Position numbers and translations under genes: made by a program | Part shown: piece by piece, positions 39,513 through 49,211 of the stretch | Layout: every line of letters begins with the position of its first letter | How positions within the stretch are numbered: position 1 is the stretch's first letter | From: Stenotrophomonas rhizophila | GTDB taxonomy: Bacteria > Pseudomonadota > Gammaproteobacteria > Xanthomonadales > Xanthomonadaceae | DNA: 64,000 nt | Assembly: GCF_003751305.1 (NCBI RefSeq) | Contig: NZ_RJKV01000002.1 | Coordinates: 124,001-188,000 of the forward strand | Direction of reading: 5' to 3' | Notes under the pieces: model-generated | Told to the model about the DNA's origin: nothing | The model's database searches: none | The model's input: the letters and a program-made list of their open reading frames with translations, nothing else

Positions 39513-40472
39513 ATGAGCGATTCACCCTTGCCCTGTGTTGACGACGTGCTGGCGGCGGCGGCACGCATTGCCGCGCACGCCTGCGTGACCCCGGTCCTGC
39601 GCTCGCGCACGATCGATGCCATGACCGGCGCGACCGTCTTCTTCAAAGCCGAACACCTGCAGCGCAGCGGGGCCTTCAAGTTCCGCGGCGCCTGCAATGC
39701 GGTCTGGGCGCTGGATGAGGAACAGGCCCGGCGCGGGGTGGTCACCCACTCGTCGGGCAACCATGGCGCCGCGTTGGCGCTGGCCGCGCGTACCCGCGGC
39801 ATTGCCTGTCATGTGGTGGTGCCCGAGGGAGCCGTGGCCGCCAAGTTGGCCAACATCGGCCGCCACGGGGCCACGCTGTGGCGCTGCGACGCCTCGATCG
39901 CCGCGCGTGAAGCCATGTGCGCCCAGGTCCAGGCTGAAACCGGGGCCACCCTGGTGCACCCCTATACCGACCCCCGGGTCATTGCCGGCCAAGGCACGGC
40001 TGCGCTGGAACTGCTGCACGCCGCCGACGGACTGGACGTGATGGTGGTACCGGTCGGCGGTGGTGGCCTGGCCGCTGGCACGCGGCTGGCGCTGCAGACT
40101 GCGACCCCCGGGGTGGACCTGATCCTGGCCGAGCCGCTGGGTGCTGCCGATACCGCGCGCTCGCTGGCCGCGGGCGAGCGGCGCATCGATTTCACTCCCG
40201 ACACCCTCTGCGACGGCCTGCGCGGAACGCTGGGCGTGCCCAACTTCGCGCTGTTGCACGGTGCATCGCAGGTGATCACCGTGGCCGACGCCGATACCGT
40301 CGCGGCGATGCGGGTGATCTGGCAGGTGCTCAAGCAGGTGGTCGAACCCTCGTCGGCGATCGCGCTGGCGGCGATCTTCGCCGAACCGGAACGCTTTGCC
40401 GGCAAACGCGTGGGCGTGGTGCTGTCCGGTGGCAACGTCGATCTTGATGCCCTCCCGTGGGGGGTGGCATGA
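39513..40472 (+). CDS. PLP-dependent threonine/serine dehydratase family protein
   Basis: Fold-type II pyridoxal-phosphate enzyme of 319 residues, similar to catabolic threonine dehydratase and serine racemase. The PLP lysine is in RSGAFKFRGA, the cofactor-phosphate loop is GGGGLAAG, the substrate-contact loop is SSGNHGAAL and the C-terminal LSGGNVDLD binds the pyridine nitrogen. There is no ACT regulatory domain, so it is not the biosynthetic IlvA. Either dehydratase or racemase activity fits. Its stop overlaps the start of the YdcF gene (ATGA). Confidence 0.88.
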   Translation: MSDSPLPCVDDVLAAAARIAAHACVTPVLRSRTIDAMTGATVFFKAEHLQRSGAFKFRGACNAVWALDEEQARRGVVTHSSGNHGAALALAARTRGIACHVVVPEGAVAAKLANIGRHGATLWRCDASIAAREAMCAQVQAETGATLVHPYTDPRVIAGQGTAALELLHAADGLDVMVVPVGGGGLAAGTRLALQTATPGVDLILAEPLGAADTARSLAAGERRIDFTPDTLCDGLRGTLGVPNFALLHGASQVITVADADTVAAMRVIWQVLKQVVEPSSAIALAAIFAEPERFAGKRVGVVLSGGNVDLDALPWGVA

Positions 40473-41068
40473 GCCGACGCACAGGGGTGGGGTTCTTCGG
40501 CTGGCTGTGGCGGTTGTGCGTGCTGCTGGCGGTCTGGCTGCTCGGGGTCACCGCGTGGATCGTCTGGATCGGCGAGCGCGACCAGGCGCAGAAGGCTGAC
40601 GCGATCATCGTGCTCGGCGCGGCGGCGTATGACGCCAAGCCGTCGCCGGTGTTCGAAGAGCGCATCCGGCACGGGCTGGATCTGTACCAGCACGGCTATG
40701 CGCCGCTGCTGATCTTCACCGGTGGCTACGGTGGCACCGGCGCGCGCTTCTCCGAATCGCAGGTGGCACGTCGCTACGCGCTCAAGCAGGGCGTGCCCGA
40801 TGACGCGATCCTGATCGAGACCGCCTCACGCACCACGCGCCAGAACCTGATCGAGGCGCGGCGCCTGATGGAGCAGCGCAAGCTGCACCGCGTGATCATC
40901 GTCAGCGACCCGCTGCACATGGCCCGCGCGCTGCGCCTCTGCCGCGAGCTGGGCATCGATGCGCTGGCCTCGTCCACGCCGAGCACGCGCTTCCGCAGCT
41001 TCCACACCAGCTGGCGGTTCCTGGCGCAGGAAATCTATTTCTTCCATCGCGATCTGTTCCCGTCGTAG
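40469..41068 (+). CDS. YdcF family protein (DUF218)
   Basis: Protein of 199 residues with one N-terminal membrane helix (LWRLCVLLAVWLLGVTAWIVWI) and a DUF218 domain (ADAIIVLGAAAYD, LLIFTGGYG, ASRTTRQNLIEA, VIIVSDPLHMARA). Relatives are linked to envelope processes such as vancomycin resistance and alternative peptidoglycan steps. The stop codon TAG is part of the GTAG terminus of a SMAG repeat, so the repeat probably fixed the present C-terminus. Confidence 0.87.
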   Translation: MSRRTGVGFFGWLWRLCVLLAVWLLGVTAWIVWIGERDQAQKADAIIVLGAAAYDAKPSPVFEERIRHGLDLYQHGYAPLLIFTGGYGGTGARFSESQVARRYALKQGVPDDAILIETASRTTRQNLIEARRLMEQRKLHRVIIVSDPLHMARALRLCRELGIDALASSTPSTRFRSFHTSWRFLAQEIYFFHRDLFPS

Positions 41069-41087
41069 AGCCGACCGTTGGTCGGCT
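41065..41087. repeat. SMAG-type GTAG repeat overlapping a stop codon
   Basis: GTAG followed by stem AGCCGACC / GGTCGGCT with loop GTT (41065-41087). Same design as the pair at 16518-16579. The TAG at 41066-41068 is the stop codon of the YdcF gene. It lies between two convergent genes. Confidence 0.85.
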
Positions 41088-41109
41088 GGACGCGATCAGC
41101 GCGGTCGGC

Positions 41110-41994
41110 TCAGGGCGTTTTGCGGCGGATCGGAATCGCCGAGACCGGCACCGTGGCGACATCGTGCCCCCGCTCGCGGATCGGTGCGCCGCCTTCCGGC
41201 GCCCACGCGTGTGCGTAGATCACTTCCCAGCTGCTGGGCAGCTTGCCGTCTGCGCGCCGCAGCGGCTCGTAGGCTGCGCGCGCGGCATCGAAGCGCCCGC
41301 GCCCGGTCAGCGTATGGCGGCGGTCCTGGCGCGCGTTGGTGGCGCCGATCGCCTTCAGCTCGCGCATCAGCGCGGTCAGGTCGTCGTAGGTCAGGGTGAA
41401 CAGGTCGCGGTCCAGGACCGGATCGCGGAAACCGGACATCATCAGCGCATCGCCGAACTGTGCGATTGGGGCGAAGCGGCTGACATGCGGCACGTCGTCG
41501 GCCGCGGCGAATGCATCGCGCAGTTCGATCAGGGTCTCGGGCCCGAACGTGGAGACCAGCAGCAGGCCGCCGGGCTTGAGCGCGCGGCGGAACCCGGCGA
41601 ACACCGCCGGCAGATCCTCCACCCACTGCAGGCACAGGTTGCTGAAGATCACATCCACGCTCTGGTCCAGCACCGGCAACGCCTGCGCATCGCCGCACAC
41701 GCGCGAGAACGGCTTCCACCAGCCGGCCTGCTTCTTCGCCTCACGCAGCATCGGCTGGGCCAGATCCAGCGCGATCACCTGTGCCTTCGGCCAGCGCTTC
41801 TTCATGAGCGCGCTGGCGTGGCCGGTGCCGCTGCCGACATCGAGCACCACCTGCGGCTGGCGGTTTTCCAGGTAGTCCAGCGATTCGATCAGGCGCTTTT
41901 CCACCTCGCGCTGCAGCGCGGCGGCGGCGTCGTAACTGCTGGCGGCGCGCGAGAAGGCGCGGCGGACGTGATGGGGATCGAAGCTGGACGTCAT
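41110..41994 (-). CDS. bioC: malonyl-ACP O-methyltransferase BioC
   Basis: SAM-dependent methyltransferase of 294 residues that methylates malonyl-ACP so that fatty acid synthesis can make the pimeloyl chain of biotin. Motif I is VVLDVGSGTGHAS (about 51-63), with IALDLAQPMLREA after it and VIFSNLCLQWVED near 125. It begins MTSSFDPHHVRRAFSRAASSYD, the typical BioC N-terminus. It is last in the bioB-F-H-SDR-C gene order, where BioH later removes the methyl group. Confidence 0.9.
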   Translation of the reverse strand: MTSSFDPHHVRRAFSRAASSYDAAAALQREVEKRLIESLDYLENRQPQVVLDVGSGTGHASALMKKRWPKAQVIALDLAQPMLREAKKQAGWWKPFSRVCGDAQALPVLDQSVDVIFSNLCLQWVEDLPAVFAGFRRALKPGGLLLVSTFGPETLIELRDAFAAADDVPHVSRFAPIAQFGDALMMSGFRDPVLDRDLFTLTYDDLTALMRELKAIGATNARQDRRHTLTGRGRFDAARAAYEPLRRADGKLPSSWEVIYAHAWAPEGGAPIRERGHDVATVPVSAIPIRRKTP

Positions 41995-42031
41995 GGGGTA
42001 CTCACGGCTCAAAACGGTGGTGCGGGTGGAC

Positions 42032-42814
42032 TCAGAAGGTGCCCGGGTAGGCGCCGCCATCGATCAGCAGGTTCTGCCCGGTGATGTAGCCGGCCTGTGC
42101 GCTGCACAGGAAGGCGCAGGCGGCACCGAACTCATCGGCGGTGCCAAAGCGGCCGGCGGGAATATGCGTGCGTTTGCGCTCGGCGAGCTGGCCGGCATCG
42201 ATGCCCTGCTGCTGGGCCAGATACGCGAAGTTGCCGCGCAGGCGATCAGTATCGAACTGGCCCGGCAGCAGATTGTTGAGGGTGACATTGTGGGCGACGG
42301 TCTTGCGTGCCAGCCCGGCCACGAACCCGGTCAGCCCGGAGCGTGCGCCGTTGGACAGCCCGAGGATGTCGATCGGGGCCTTCACCGAGGAGGAGGTGAT
42401 GTTGACCACGCGGCCGAAGCCACGCTCGATCATGCCATCCACCGTGGCGCGGATCAGCTCGATCGGAGCCAGCATGTTGGCATCCAGTGCGGCGATCCAG
42501 TCTTCGCGGGTGAACTGGCGGAAATCGCCCGCCGGCGGGCCCCCCGCGTTGTTGACCAGAATGTCGACCTGCGGGCAGGCGGCCAGCGCGGCGGCACGTC
42601 CCTCCGGGGTGGTGATGTCGGCAACCACGCCGATCACCCGGCGTGCGCCCGGCAGGGCCTGCAGTTCGAGCACGGCGTGTTCCAGGTCCGATTGACCGCG
42701 CGCGGCGATCACCACGTTGACGCCTTCGCGGGCGAGGGCGCGTGCACAGCCCAGCCCGAGGCCTTTGCTGGCGGCGCAGACCAGGGCCCAGCGGCCGGCG
42801 ATTCCAAGATCCAT
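42032..42814 (-). CDS. SDR family protein (atypical, BKR-like) in the biotin operon
   Basis: Short-chain dehydrogenase fold of 260 residues. The nucleotide loop reads CAASKGLGLG, with Ala for the first Gly. The catalytic region reads NITSSSVKAPIDILGLSNGA, then R: where the SDR Tyr-x-x-x-Lys should stand there is Leu-Ser-Asn-Gly-Ala-Arg. This fits the known subgroup of ketoacyl-reductase-like SDRs without a standard tetrad. Ser is kept, and NNAGGPPAGDF is in place. Its position between bioH and bioC suggests a link to biotin or fatty acid metabolism, but the activity cannot be inferred. Confidence 0.85.
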   Translation of the reverse strand: MDLGIAGRWALVCAASKGLGLGCARALAREGVNVVIAARGQSDLEHAVLELQALPGARRVIGVVADITTPEGRAAALAACPQVDILVNNAGGPPAGDFRQFTREDWIAALDANMLAPIELIRATVDGMIERGFGRVVNITSSSVKAPIDILGLSNGARSGLTGFVAGLARKTVAHNVTLNNLLPGQFDTDRLRGNFAYLAQQQGIDAGQLAERKRTHIPAGRFGTADEFGAACAFLCSAQAGYITGQNLLIDGGAYPGTF

Positions 42815-42874
42815 GGGGTCAGTCCTGTGGGGAAAGGCAGGCGTACATGATCGGTGATGCGCGGCCGGAACAGG

Positions 42875-43636
42875 TCAAGGCTGCGCGGCAACAAAGTGTT
42901 GCAGCTGCGCGGCCACCTCATCGGTATGGCCGAGGAAGGGGGCATGCCCGCCCTGGGCGATCACATGCGCCTGCGCGCCCGGCGCCAGCGCGGCAGCAGC
43001 CTGCATGGCCCGCGCCGAGACCAGCCGGTCGCGCTGGCCGGCCAGCCACAGGCTGGGCTTGCCCAGCCGGGCCAGGGCGCCGCGCAGATCGGTGTTCTCC
43101 AGCAGGCGCAAGCCTTCCTGCAACGCACGAGGGGCGGGCTCGCCGCGCGCGACCAGCATCTCGCGCAGCGTGCGCAGTTCCTGACGGGCGTGTTCGGAGC
43201 CCATCGCATCCAGCGCGAGAAAGCGCTCCAGCGTGCCGCGGTAGTCCTGCGCGAGATCCTGGCCAAACTGCTCGAACACCGCCGGTTCCACCGCATGCGG
43301 CCAGTCCTCGCCGCGCACGAAACGCGGCGTGGCGGCGATCATCGCCAGCGCACGCACCTGGGGCAGGGTCGCGGCAGCATGCAGCGCGAACAGACCCCCG
43401 AGCGACCAGCCGCACCAGACCGCCGGCGGCGTGGCCGCGGCAATGGCGTTGACCACATGCGGCAGGCGCAGCGGCGTGGTGTCATCGCGGCTGGCGCCGT
43501 GGCCGGGCAGGTCCACCAGGTGCAGCTGGAAGTGCGCCGACAGGCGCTCCACCAACGGTGCGAACACGCCGCCGTGCAGGGCCCAGCCGTGGATGAGAAC
43601 CAGCGCCGGGCCCTGGCCGATGACCTCGATATGCAT
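42875..43636 (-). CDS. bioH: pimeloyl-ACP methyl ester esterase BioH
   Basis: Alpha/beta hydrolase of 253 residues that cleaves pimeloyl-ACP methyl ester to end chain growth for biotin. HGWALHGGVF holds the oxyanion loop, WCGWSLGGLFAL the nucleophile Ser (about 80), and GGHAPFLGH the His near the C-terminus. A TTG two codons upstream is an alternative start. It lies between bioF and the SDR gene, all on one strand with gaps of 16 and 60 nt. Confidence 0.92.
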   Translation of the reverse strand: MHIEVIGQGPALVLIHGWALHGGVFAPLVERLSAHFQLHLVDLPGHGASRDDTTPLRLPHVVNAIAAATPPAVWCGWSLGGLFALHAAATLPQVRALAMIAATPRFVRGEDWPHAVEPAVFEQFGQDLAQDYRGTLERFLALDAMGSEHARQELRTLREMLVARGEPAPRALQEGLRLLENTDLRGALARLGKPSLWLAGQRDRLVSARAMQAAAALAPGAQAHVIAQGGHAPFLGHTDEVAAQLQHFVAAQP

Positions 43637-43652
43637 GCTCAACGCTGCGGTG

Positions 43653-44870
<1,218 letters not shown>

Positions 44871-44926
44871 CAGGGGGTCCGGGTGGGCCGTTAGCGTACC
44901 CGGTTGCCGGGCCCGCTGCTCGGGGC

Positions 44927-45961
44927 TCAGGCCGCCTGCCCGCAGCTGCGTCCGGCGGTGATGTCGGCGTGGACCGTGCCCGGGTGGTCGTGCCCGGCGG
45001 CGTCCACCGTGACCGGCATCGGGCGCAGGCCCAGCCGTTCGAACAGGGCCAGATCGCGTTCGGTGTCCGGGTTGCCGGTGGTCAGCAGCTTTTCGCCGTA
45101 GAAGATGGAATTGGCCCCGGCCAGGAAGCACAGCGCCTGCAGCTCATCGCTCATCGCCTCGCGCCCGGCCGAGAGCCGCACCATCGCCCGTGGCATCACG
45201 ATGCGGGCCACCGCGATCATCCGCACGAACTCGAAGGGATCCAGCTCGGCGGTGCCGTGCAACGGTGTGCCGGCGACCTGCACCAGGCGGTTGATCGGCA
45301 CTGAATCCGGATGGGCCGGCAGGGTGGCCAGCGCCAGCAGCAGGCCGGCGCGGTGTTCTCGCGTCTCACCCATGCCGACGATGCCACCGCAGCAGGTCTT
45401 CAGCCCGGCATCGCGCACGTGCGCCAGCGTGTCCAGGCGGTCCTGGTACTGGCGCGTGTGGATGATCGAATCGTAGTAGTCCGGCGCGGTATCCAGGTTG
45501 TGGTTGTAGTAGTCCAGCCCGGCCTCGCGCAGGGCGGTGGCCTGCGCGCCGCTGAGCATGCCCAGCGTGGCGCAGGTCTCCAGGCCGAGTGCTTTCACCT
45601 CGCGGATCATCGCCGCCACCTTGGGGATGTCGCGGTCTTTGGGCGAGCGCCAGGCCGCACCCATGCAGAACCGGGAGGCGCCCGCCGCCTTGGCCTGGCG
45701 GGCCTTGGCGACCACGTCGTCGGTGGCCATCAGCTTCTGTGCGTCCACCCCGGTGCTGTAGCGCTGCGCCTGCGGGCAGTACGCGCAGTCTTCCGGGCAG
45801 CCGCCGGTCTTGACCGACAGCAGGGTCGAGACCTGCACTTCCGCCGGGTCGAACTGCTCGCGGTGCACGCTGGCCGCGCGGTGCAGCAGGTCCGGGAACG
45901 GCAGCGCGAACAGGGCCAGCAACTCCTCGCGGTGCCAGTCGTGTCGGATGACAGAAGCCAT
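44927..45961 (-). CDS. bioB: biotin synthase BioB
   Basis: Radical-SAM enzyme of 344 residues that inserts sulfur into dethiobiotin. The SAM cluster motif [10 protein letters not shown] (CxxxCxxC) is near residue 54, with [11 protein letters not shown] before it. Other cluster-linked residues are in [20 protein letters not shown] and [15 protein letters not shown]. The start MASVIRHDW was chosen because the family begins near here. It is the first gene of the biotin operon; a possible BirA site overlaps its -35 region. Confidence 0.96.
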   Translation of the reverse strand: MASVIRHDWHREELLALFALPFPDLLHRAASVHREQFDPAEVQVSTLLSVKTGGCPEDCAYCPQAQRYSTGVDAQKLMATDDVVAKARQAKAAGASRFCMGAAWRSPKDRDIPKVAAMIREVKALGLETCATLGMLSGAQATALREAGLDYYNHNLDTAPDYYDSIIHTRQYQDRLDTLAHVRDAGLKTCCGGIVGMGETREHRAGLLLALATLPAHPDSVPINRLVQVAGTPLHGTAELDPFEFVRMIAVARIVMPRAMVRLSAGREAMSDELQALCFLAGANSIFYGEKLLTTGNPDTERDLALFERLGLRPMPVTVDAAGHDHPGTVHADITAGRSCGQAA

Positions 45962-46020
45962 GGGAGTGTCCTGACAGATAGTGGAACGAAAGGGCGGCAG
46001 TCTGGTGAGGCAGCCCTCTT

Positions 46021-46054
46021 CTGTCAACCATATGGTCTTTTCGAAAGTTTACGG
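46021..46054. promoter_or_regulatory. possible BirA (biotin) operator over the bioB -35
   Basis: CTGTCAACC, 16 nt, AGTTTACGG. The halves match the BirA-box halves TTGTAAACC and GGTTTACAA at 7 and 6 of 9 positions. The left half contains, on the minus strand, a perfect -35 TTGACA (46022-46027) directed at bioB, although the -10 at 17 nt (CAGACT) is poor. The right half lies inside the first codons of the divergent ComF gene. Confidence 0.4.
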
Positions 46055-46745
46055 AGTACTCGGTTGGCTTGGCTGGCAGATCCTGCCGCTGCGCTGCCTG
46101 GTCTGCGAGTGCCCGGGCGAAGACGGGATGGACCTGTGCCGCGCCTGTCATCAGGCGCTACCGTGGAACGACCGCGCCTGCCGTCGCTGTGCGCTGCCGT
46201 TGGCGACGACCGACCCCGGTGATGCAGCAGGGGATCACTGCGAGCGCTGCGTGGACGAGTACCCCCGCCAGGCGGCGGCCAGTGCCGCGTTCCTCTACGC
46301 GCCGCCGATCGACCGGTTGCTGATCCGGTTCAAATTCCACCAGGACCTGGCCGCCGGCCGGCTGCTCTCACAACTGATGCTGCAGCGCGTGCCGCCGTTT
46401 CTGGCCGGGCCGCTGCAGCCGATGCCACTGCACCGCCGCCGGTTGCGCCAGCGCGGTTACAACCAGGCGCTGGAACTGAGCAAGCCGCTGGCGCGCGGGC
46501 TGTGCTGTCCACTCTGGCAGGGCCTGCAGCGCACCCGTGAAACCGCAGCGCAATCGAATCTGGACGCGGATGCCCGGCGCTGCAATCTGCGCGATGCATT
46601 CACCGTACGCGGCCATCCACCTGCCGGGCTGACCGTGGTCGACGATGTGATGACCACCGGAGCCACCACCGATGCCGCGCTGCGCGCGCTGCAGTATGCC
46701 GGTGCCGGCCCGATGCAGGTCTGGGTCTGTGCGCGGGTGCCGTAA
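46032..46745 (+). CDS. ComF family phosphoribosyltransferase-like protein
   Basis: Protein of 237 residues with a Cys-rich zinc region ([19 protein letters not shown], then CRRCALPL and CERC, about 22-75). A phosphoribosyltransferase domain follows, with the PRPP loop [16 protein letters not shown]. ComF is needed for DNA uptake in competent bacteria and GntX for gluconate use in E. coli; xanthomonad copies usually sit next to bioB. Start at 46032 fixed by family alignment. It is divergent from bioB. Confidence 0.88.
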   Translation: MVFSKVYGVLGWLGWQILPLRCLVCECPGEDGMDLCRACHQALPWNDRACRRCALPLATTDPGDAAGDHCERCVDEYPRQAAASAAFLYAPPIDRLLIRFKFHQDLAAGRLLSQLMLQRVPPFLAGPLQPMPLHRRRLRQRGYNQALELSKPLARGLCCPLWQGLQRTRETAAQSNLDADARRCNLRDAFTVRGHPPAGLTVVDDVMTTGATTDAALRALQYAGAGPMQVWVCARVP

Positions 46746-46827
46746 GCGCAGCCGATTGGCGTAGTTGCCGCCGCGCTGAGTGCGCACAGCAGCGATACTG
46801 ACGTCATCTACTCATGGAGAAACACGC

Positions 46828-47328
46828 ATGCGCAGCAGTCTGTTGATCATGACGATGGCACTGGGGGCGGGCCTCAGCGGCTGCACCCCGCCACCTCCTG
46901 CACCGGCGGCGATCGAGACGCCGGCGGGCGTCGCACCGCTGGCGCAGGCGGGTATCCAGATGCGTGAGGTGGCCGAGGATGCCAAGCGCCCCGGCGCCAC
47001 GACGCTCAAGGACCGCGACGGCAACGCGCTGTCCCTGATCGAGCCCGCCTTCATCACGACGGCCGACATCGCCTCGGTGGCCGTGGGGACCGACGGCCAC
47101 ACCGGCCACGGAACCCTGATCCTGCGCTTCACCGACGCAGCCGCACCGCGCATCCTCGCGGCCACGGAAGCGCGCGTAGCCAAGCGTGTGGCATTTACCG
47201 TCGGCGATCAGGTCCTCAATGTCGCCGTCATCGCCGGCCCCTTCGCGCAGTCCATGCAGGTGAGCGGGCTGGACAGCACGGAAGAAGCCCACCGGCTGTA
47301 TAGGGAGATCACAGGCAAGGCACCCTGA
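46828..47328 (+). CDS. lipoprotein with SecDF P1 head-like domain
   Basis: Lipoprotein of 166 residues (ALGAGLSGC lipobox). The body, PAFITTADIASVAVGTDGHT, LILRFTDAAAPRILAATEAR and VLNVAVIAGPFAQSMQVSG, follows the pattern of the SecD P1-head domain, but there are no SecD membrane helices. A stand-alone domain of this sort is known in xanthomonads and has no established role. GGAG precedes the start. It converges with the MFS gene. Confidence 0.7.
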   Translation: MRSSLLIMTMALGAGLSGCTPPPPAPAAIETPAGVAPLAQAGIQMREVAEDAKRPGATTLKDRDGNALSLIEPAFITTADIASVAVGTDGHTGHGTLILRFTDAAAPRILAATEARVAKRVAFTVGDQVLNVAVIAGPFAQSMQVSGLDSTEEAHRLYREITGKAP

Positions 47329-47352
47329 GCCCTGCGTCGGGCTGCGGACCGT

Positions 47353-49158
47353 TCAGCGGAAATTCGCCTCGATCTGCTCCAGCGATTTGCCCTTGGTCTC
47401 CGGCAGCCAGAACGCGGCGATCAGGAAGTACAGCAACGTACAGCCGGCCCAGAAGAAGAACATGCTGGCGTAGCCATGATGGCCGACCGTGGGCAGGAAG
47501 ATCGCGGCGATCACGGTGGAGACGAACTGGTTGATCAGCAGCGCGATGCTCATGCCGTTGGAGCGGATGCGGGTGGGCATCAGCTCGGACAGCGCCAGCC
47601 ACACGCACACGCCCGGGCCCACCGCGAAGAACGCGACGAACAGCAGAATGCAGCCGGCGACCAGCCAGCCGTGGGTGGGCGAGGGCACCGGGCCGATCAC
47701 CGCACGCTCGATCACCAGCGGCGCGTTGGCGGCCTGCGCCGGGTCCGGGAACGGGTTGAGGTGGAGCGTGCGGAAGAAGCGGCCGATCACGCTGTCGGCC
47801 GAGACCGCGTCCTCGCGGCGGATCTGCAGCGTGGCATCGATCGGGTTGTCGCTGCGCAGTGAGCGCACGTTGCTGAAGCCGCCGTAGGCATACGACACGG
47901 TCAGCTGCTGCGGTGCGGTGCCGGCGTTGCCATCCAGCCGCTGCCATTGCGCGGCATCCAGCGGCAGCGACAGGGTGGTGCCGCTCACCTGCTGCTGCAG
48001 CGCGGCCTGCACGTCCAGCCGCCCGCGTTCGCTCTGCACGAACAACAGTGCAGCGGCCAGCAGCGACAGCGTGATGCCACCACTGCCCAACATGAGCAGG
48101 AACTTGCGCCCCTTGCGGTCCACCAGCACCAGCGCGACCACGGTCATCACCGCGTTGAGCAGCTTGATCGCCACATCGGCGCCGTTGGCCACCGAGCCGG
48201 GCAGGCCGGCCTGGTTGAGGATGTTGACTGCGTAGGCCAGCACCGAGTTGATGCCGGTGGCCTGGGTGAAGGCCAGCACCAGGCAGGCCAGCACGAAGGG
48301 CCACACATAGCGGCGGCTGAGCAGCGGGTCGCGCTTGCCGTTGCGGCCGATCTGCATCTCTTCGGGGGCCTGCATGCGCTGCAGCGTCGGCTCGACCTCG
48401 TCCGCGGCGACGGTACGCTGCAGGGCGTGGCGGGCTTTGTCGATGCGGCCACGGCGCACCAGCCAGCGCGGGGATTCACTGATCAGCAGCACGCCCCCGG
48501 TAAACACCAGGCCTGGCAGCAGACAGCTCCAGAAAATGGTGCGCCAGGCATGGTCCTTGACGTCGAACAGCAGGCGCTGCTGCTCCGCACCGGGCAGATG
48601 GCGCACCGCGGCGGTCGCGGCATCCACGGCGTGGGCGTGGTACAGCCCGATCACCGCAGCCAGCACCAGACCAATGGTCAGCAGCAGCTGGAACATCGCC
48701 GCGCCACGCCCACGTCGTTCCGGGCTGAGCACTTCGGCCAGATACAGCGGCACCACCACGCCGATCAGCCCGCCGCTGATGCCCTGCAGCAGGCGCCCCA
48801 TCAACAGCGCGCCATAGCCATCGGACAGGGCCATCACCGGAATGCTCGCGGTAAACAGCACGCCGGCCAGCAGCATCGCGCCACGGCGGCCGATCAGGTC
48901 GGCGACCATCCCGGCAAACAGCGAAGACAGCACACTGCCCAGCAGCACCGCGGCCACCACGAAGCCCAGCTGCTGGCTGGTCAGGTGCCAACTCGCGGTG
49001 GCGGTGGCCTCCAGATAGGGCAGGGCGCCGGCGATGATGCCGATGTCGATGCCGTAGAGCAGCCCCCCCATGCCGCCGATGAACAACAGATAGCGTACCG
49101 GCCAGCGTGGCGCGGAGGCGCCTGCGTGCACGGGCATGGCTGCGGAAACGTCGTTCAT
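47353..49158 (-). CDS. sugar porter MFS transporter, probable GalNAc importer
   Basis: Major facilitator of the sugar-porter type, 601 residues against about 460-500 for GalP/XylE. Typical motifs are GGLLYGIDIGIIAGALPYL, DLIGRRGAM and GRLLQGISGGLIGVVVPLYL. Extra length comes from about 30 residues near 176-208 and a periplasmic insertion of about 110 residues near 375-490. It is the last gene of the aga operon (54 nt after nagA), which suggests it imports the amino sugar released outside. Proton symport is inferred from the family. Confidence 0.85.
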   Translation of the reverse strand: MNDVSAAMPVHAGASAPRWPVRYLLFIGGMGGLLYGIDIGIIAGALPYLEATATASWHLTSQQLGFVVAAVLLGSVLSSLFAGMVADLIGRRGAMLLAGVLFTASIPVMALSDGYGALLMGRLLQGISGGLIGVVVPLYLAEVLSPERRGRGAAMFQLLLTIGLVLAAVIGLYHAHAVDAATAAVRHLPGAEQQRLLFDVKDHAWRTIFWSCLLPGLVFTGGVLLISESPRWLVRRGRIDKARHALQRTVAADEVEPTLQRMQAPEEMQIGRNGKRDPLLSRRYVWPFVLACLVLAFTQATGINSVLAYAVNILNQAGLPGSVANGADVAIKLLNAVMTVVALVLVDRKGRKFLLMLGSGGITLSLLAAALLFVQSERGRLDVQAALQQQVSGTTLSLPLDAAQWQRLDGNAGTAPQQLTVSYAYGGFSNVRSLRSDNPIDATLQIRREDAVSADSVIGRFFRTLHLNPFPDPAQAANAPLVIERAVIGPVPSPTHGWLVAGCILLFVAFFAVGPGVCVWLALSELMPTRIRSNGMSIALLINQFVSTVIAAIFLPTVGHHGYASMFFFWAGCTLLYFLIAAFWLPETKGKSLEQIEANFR

Positions 49159-49211
49159 CGTGCCGGTCCTGTCTGCAAGTGCGTGCGCCATGGCGGCGCG
49201 GGGGTCAACGC

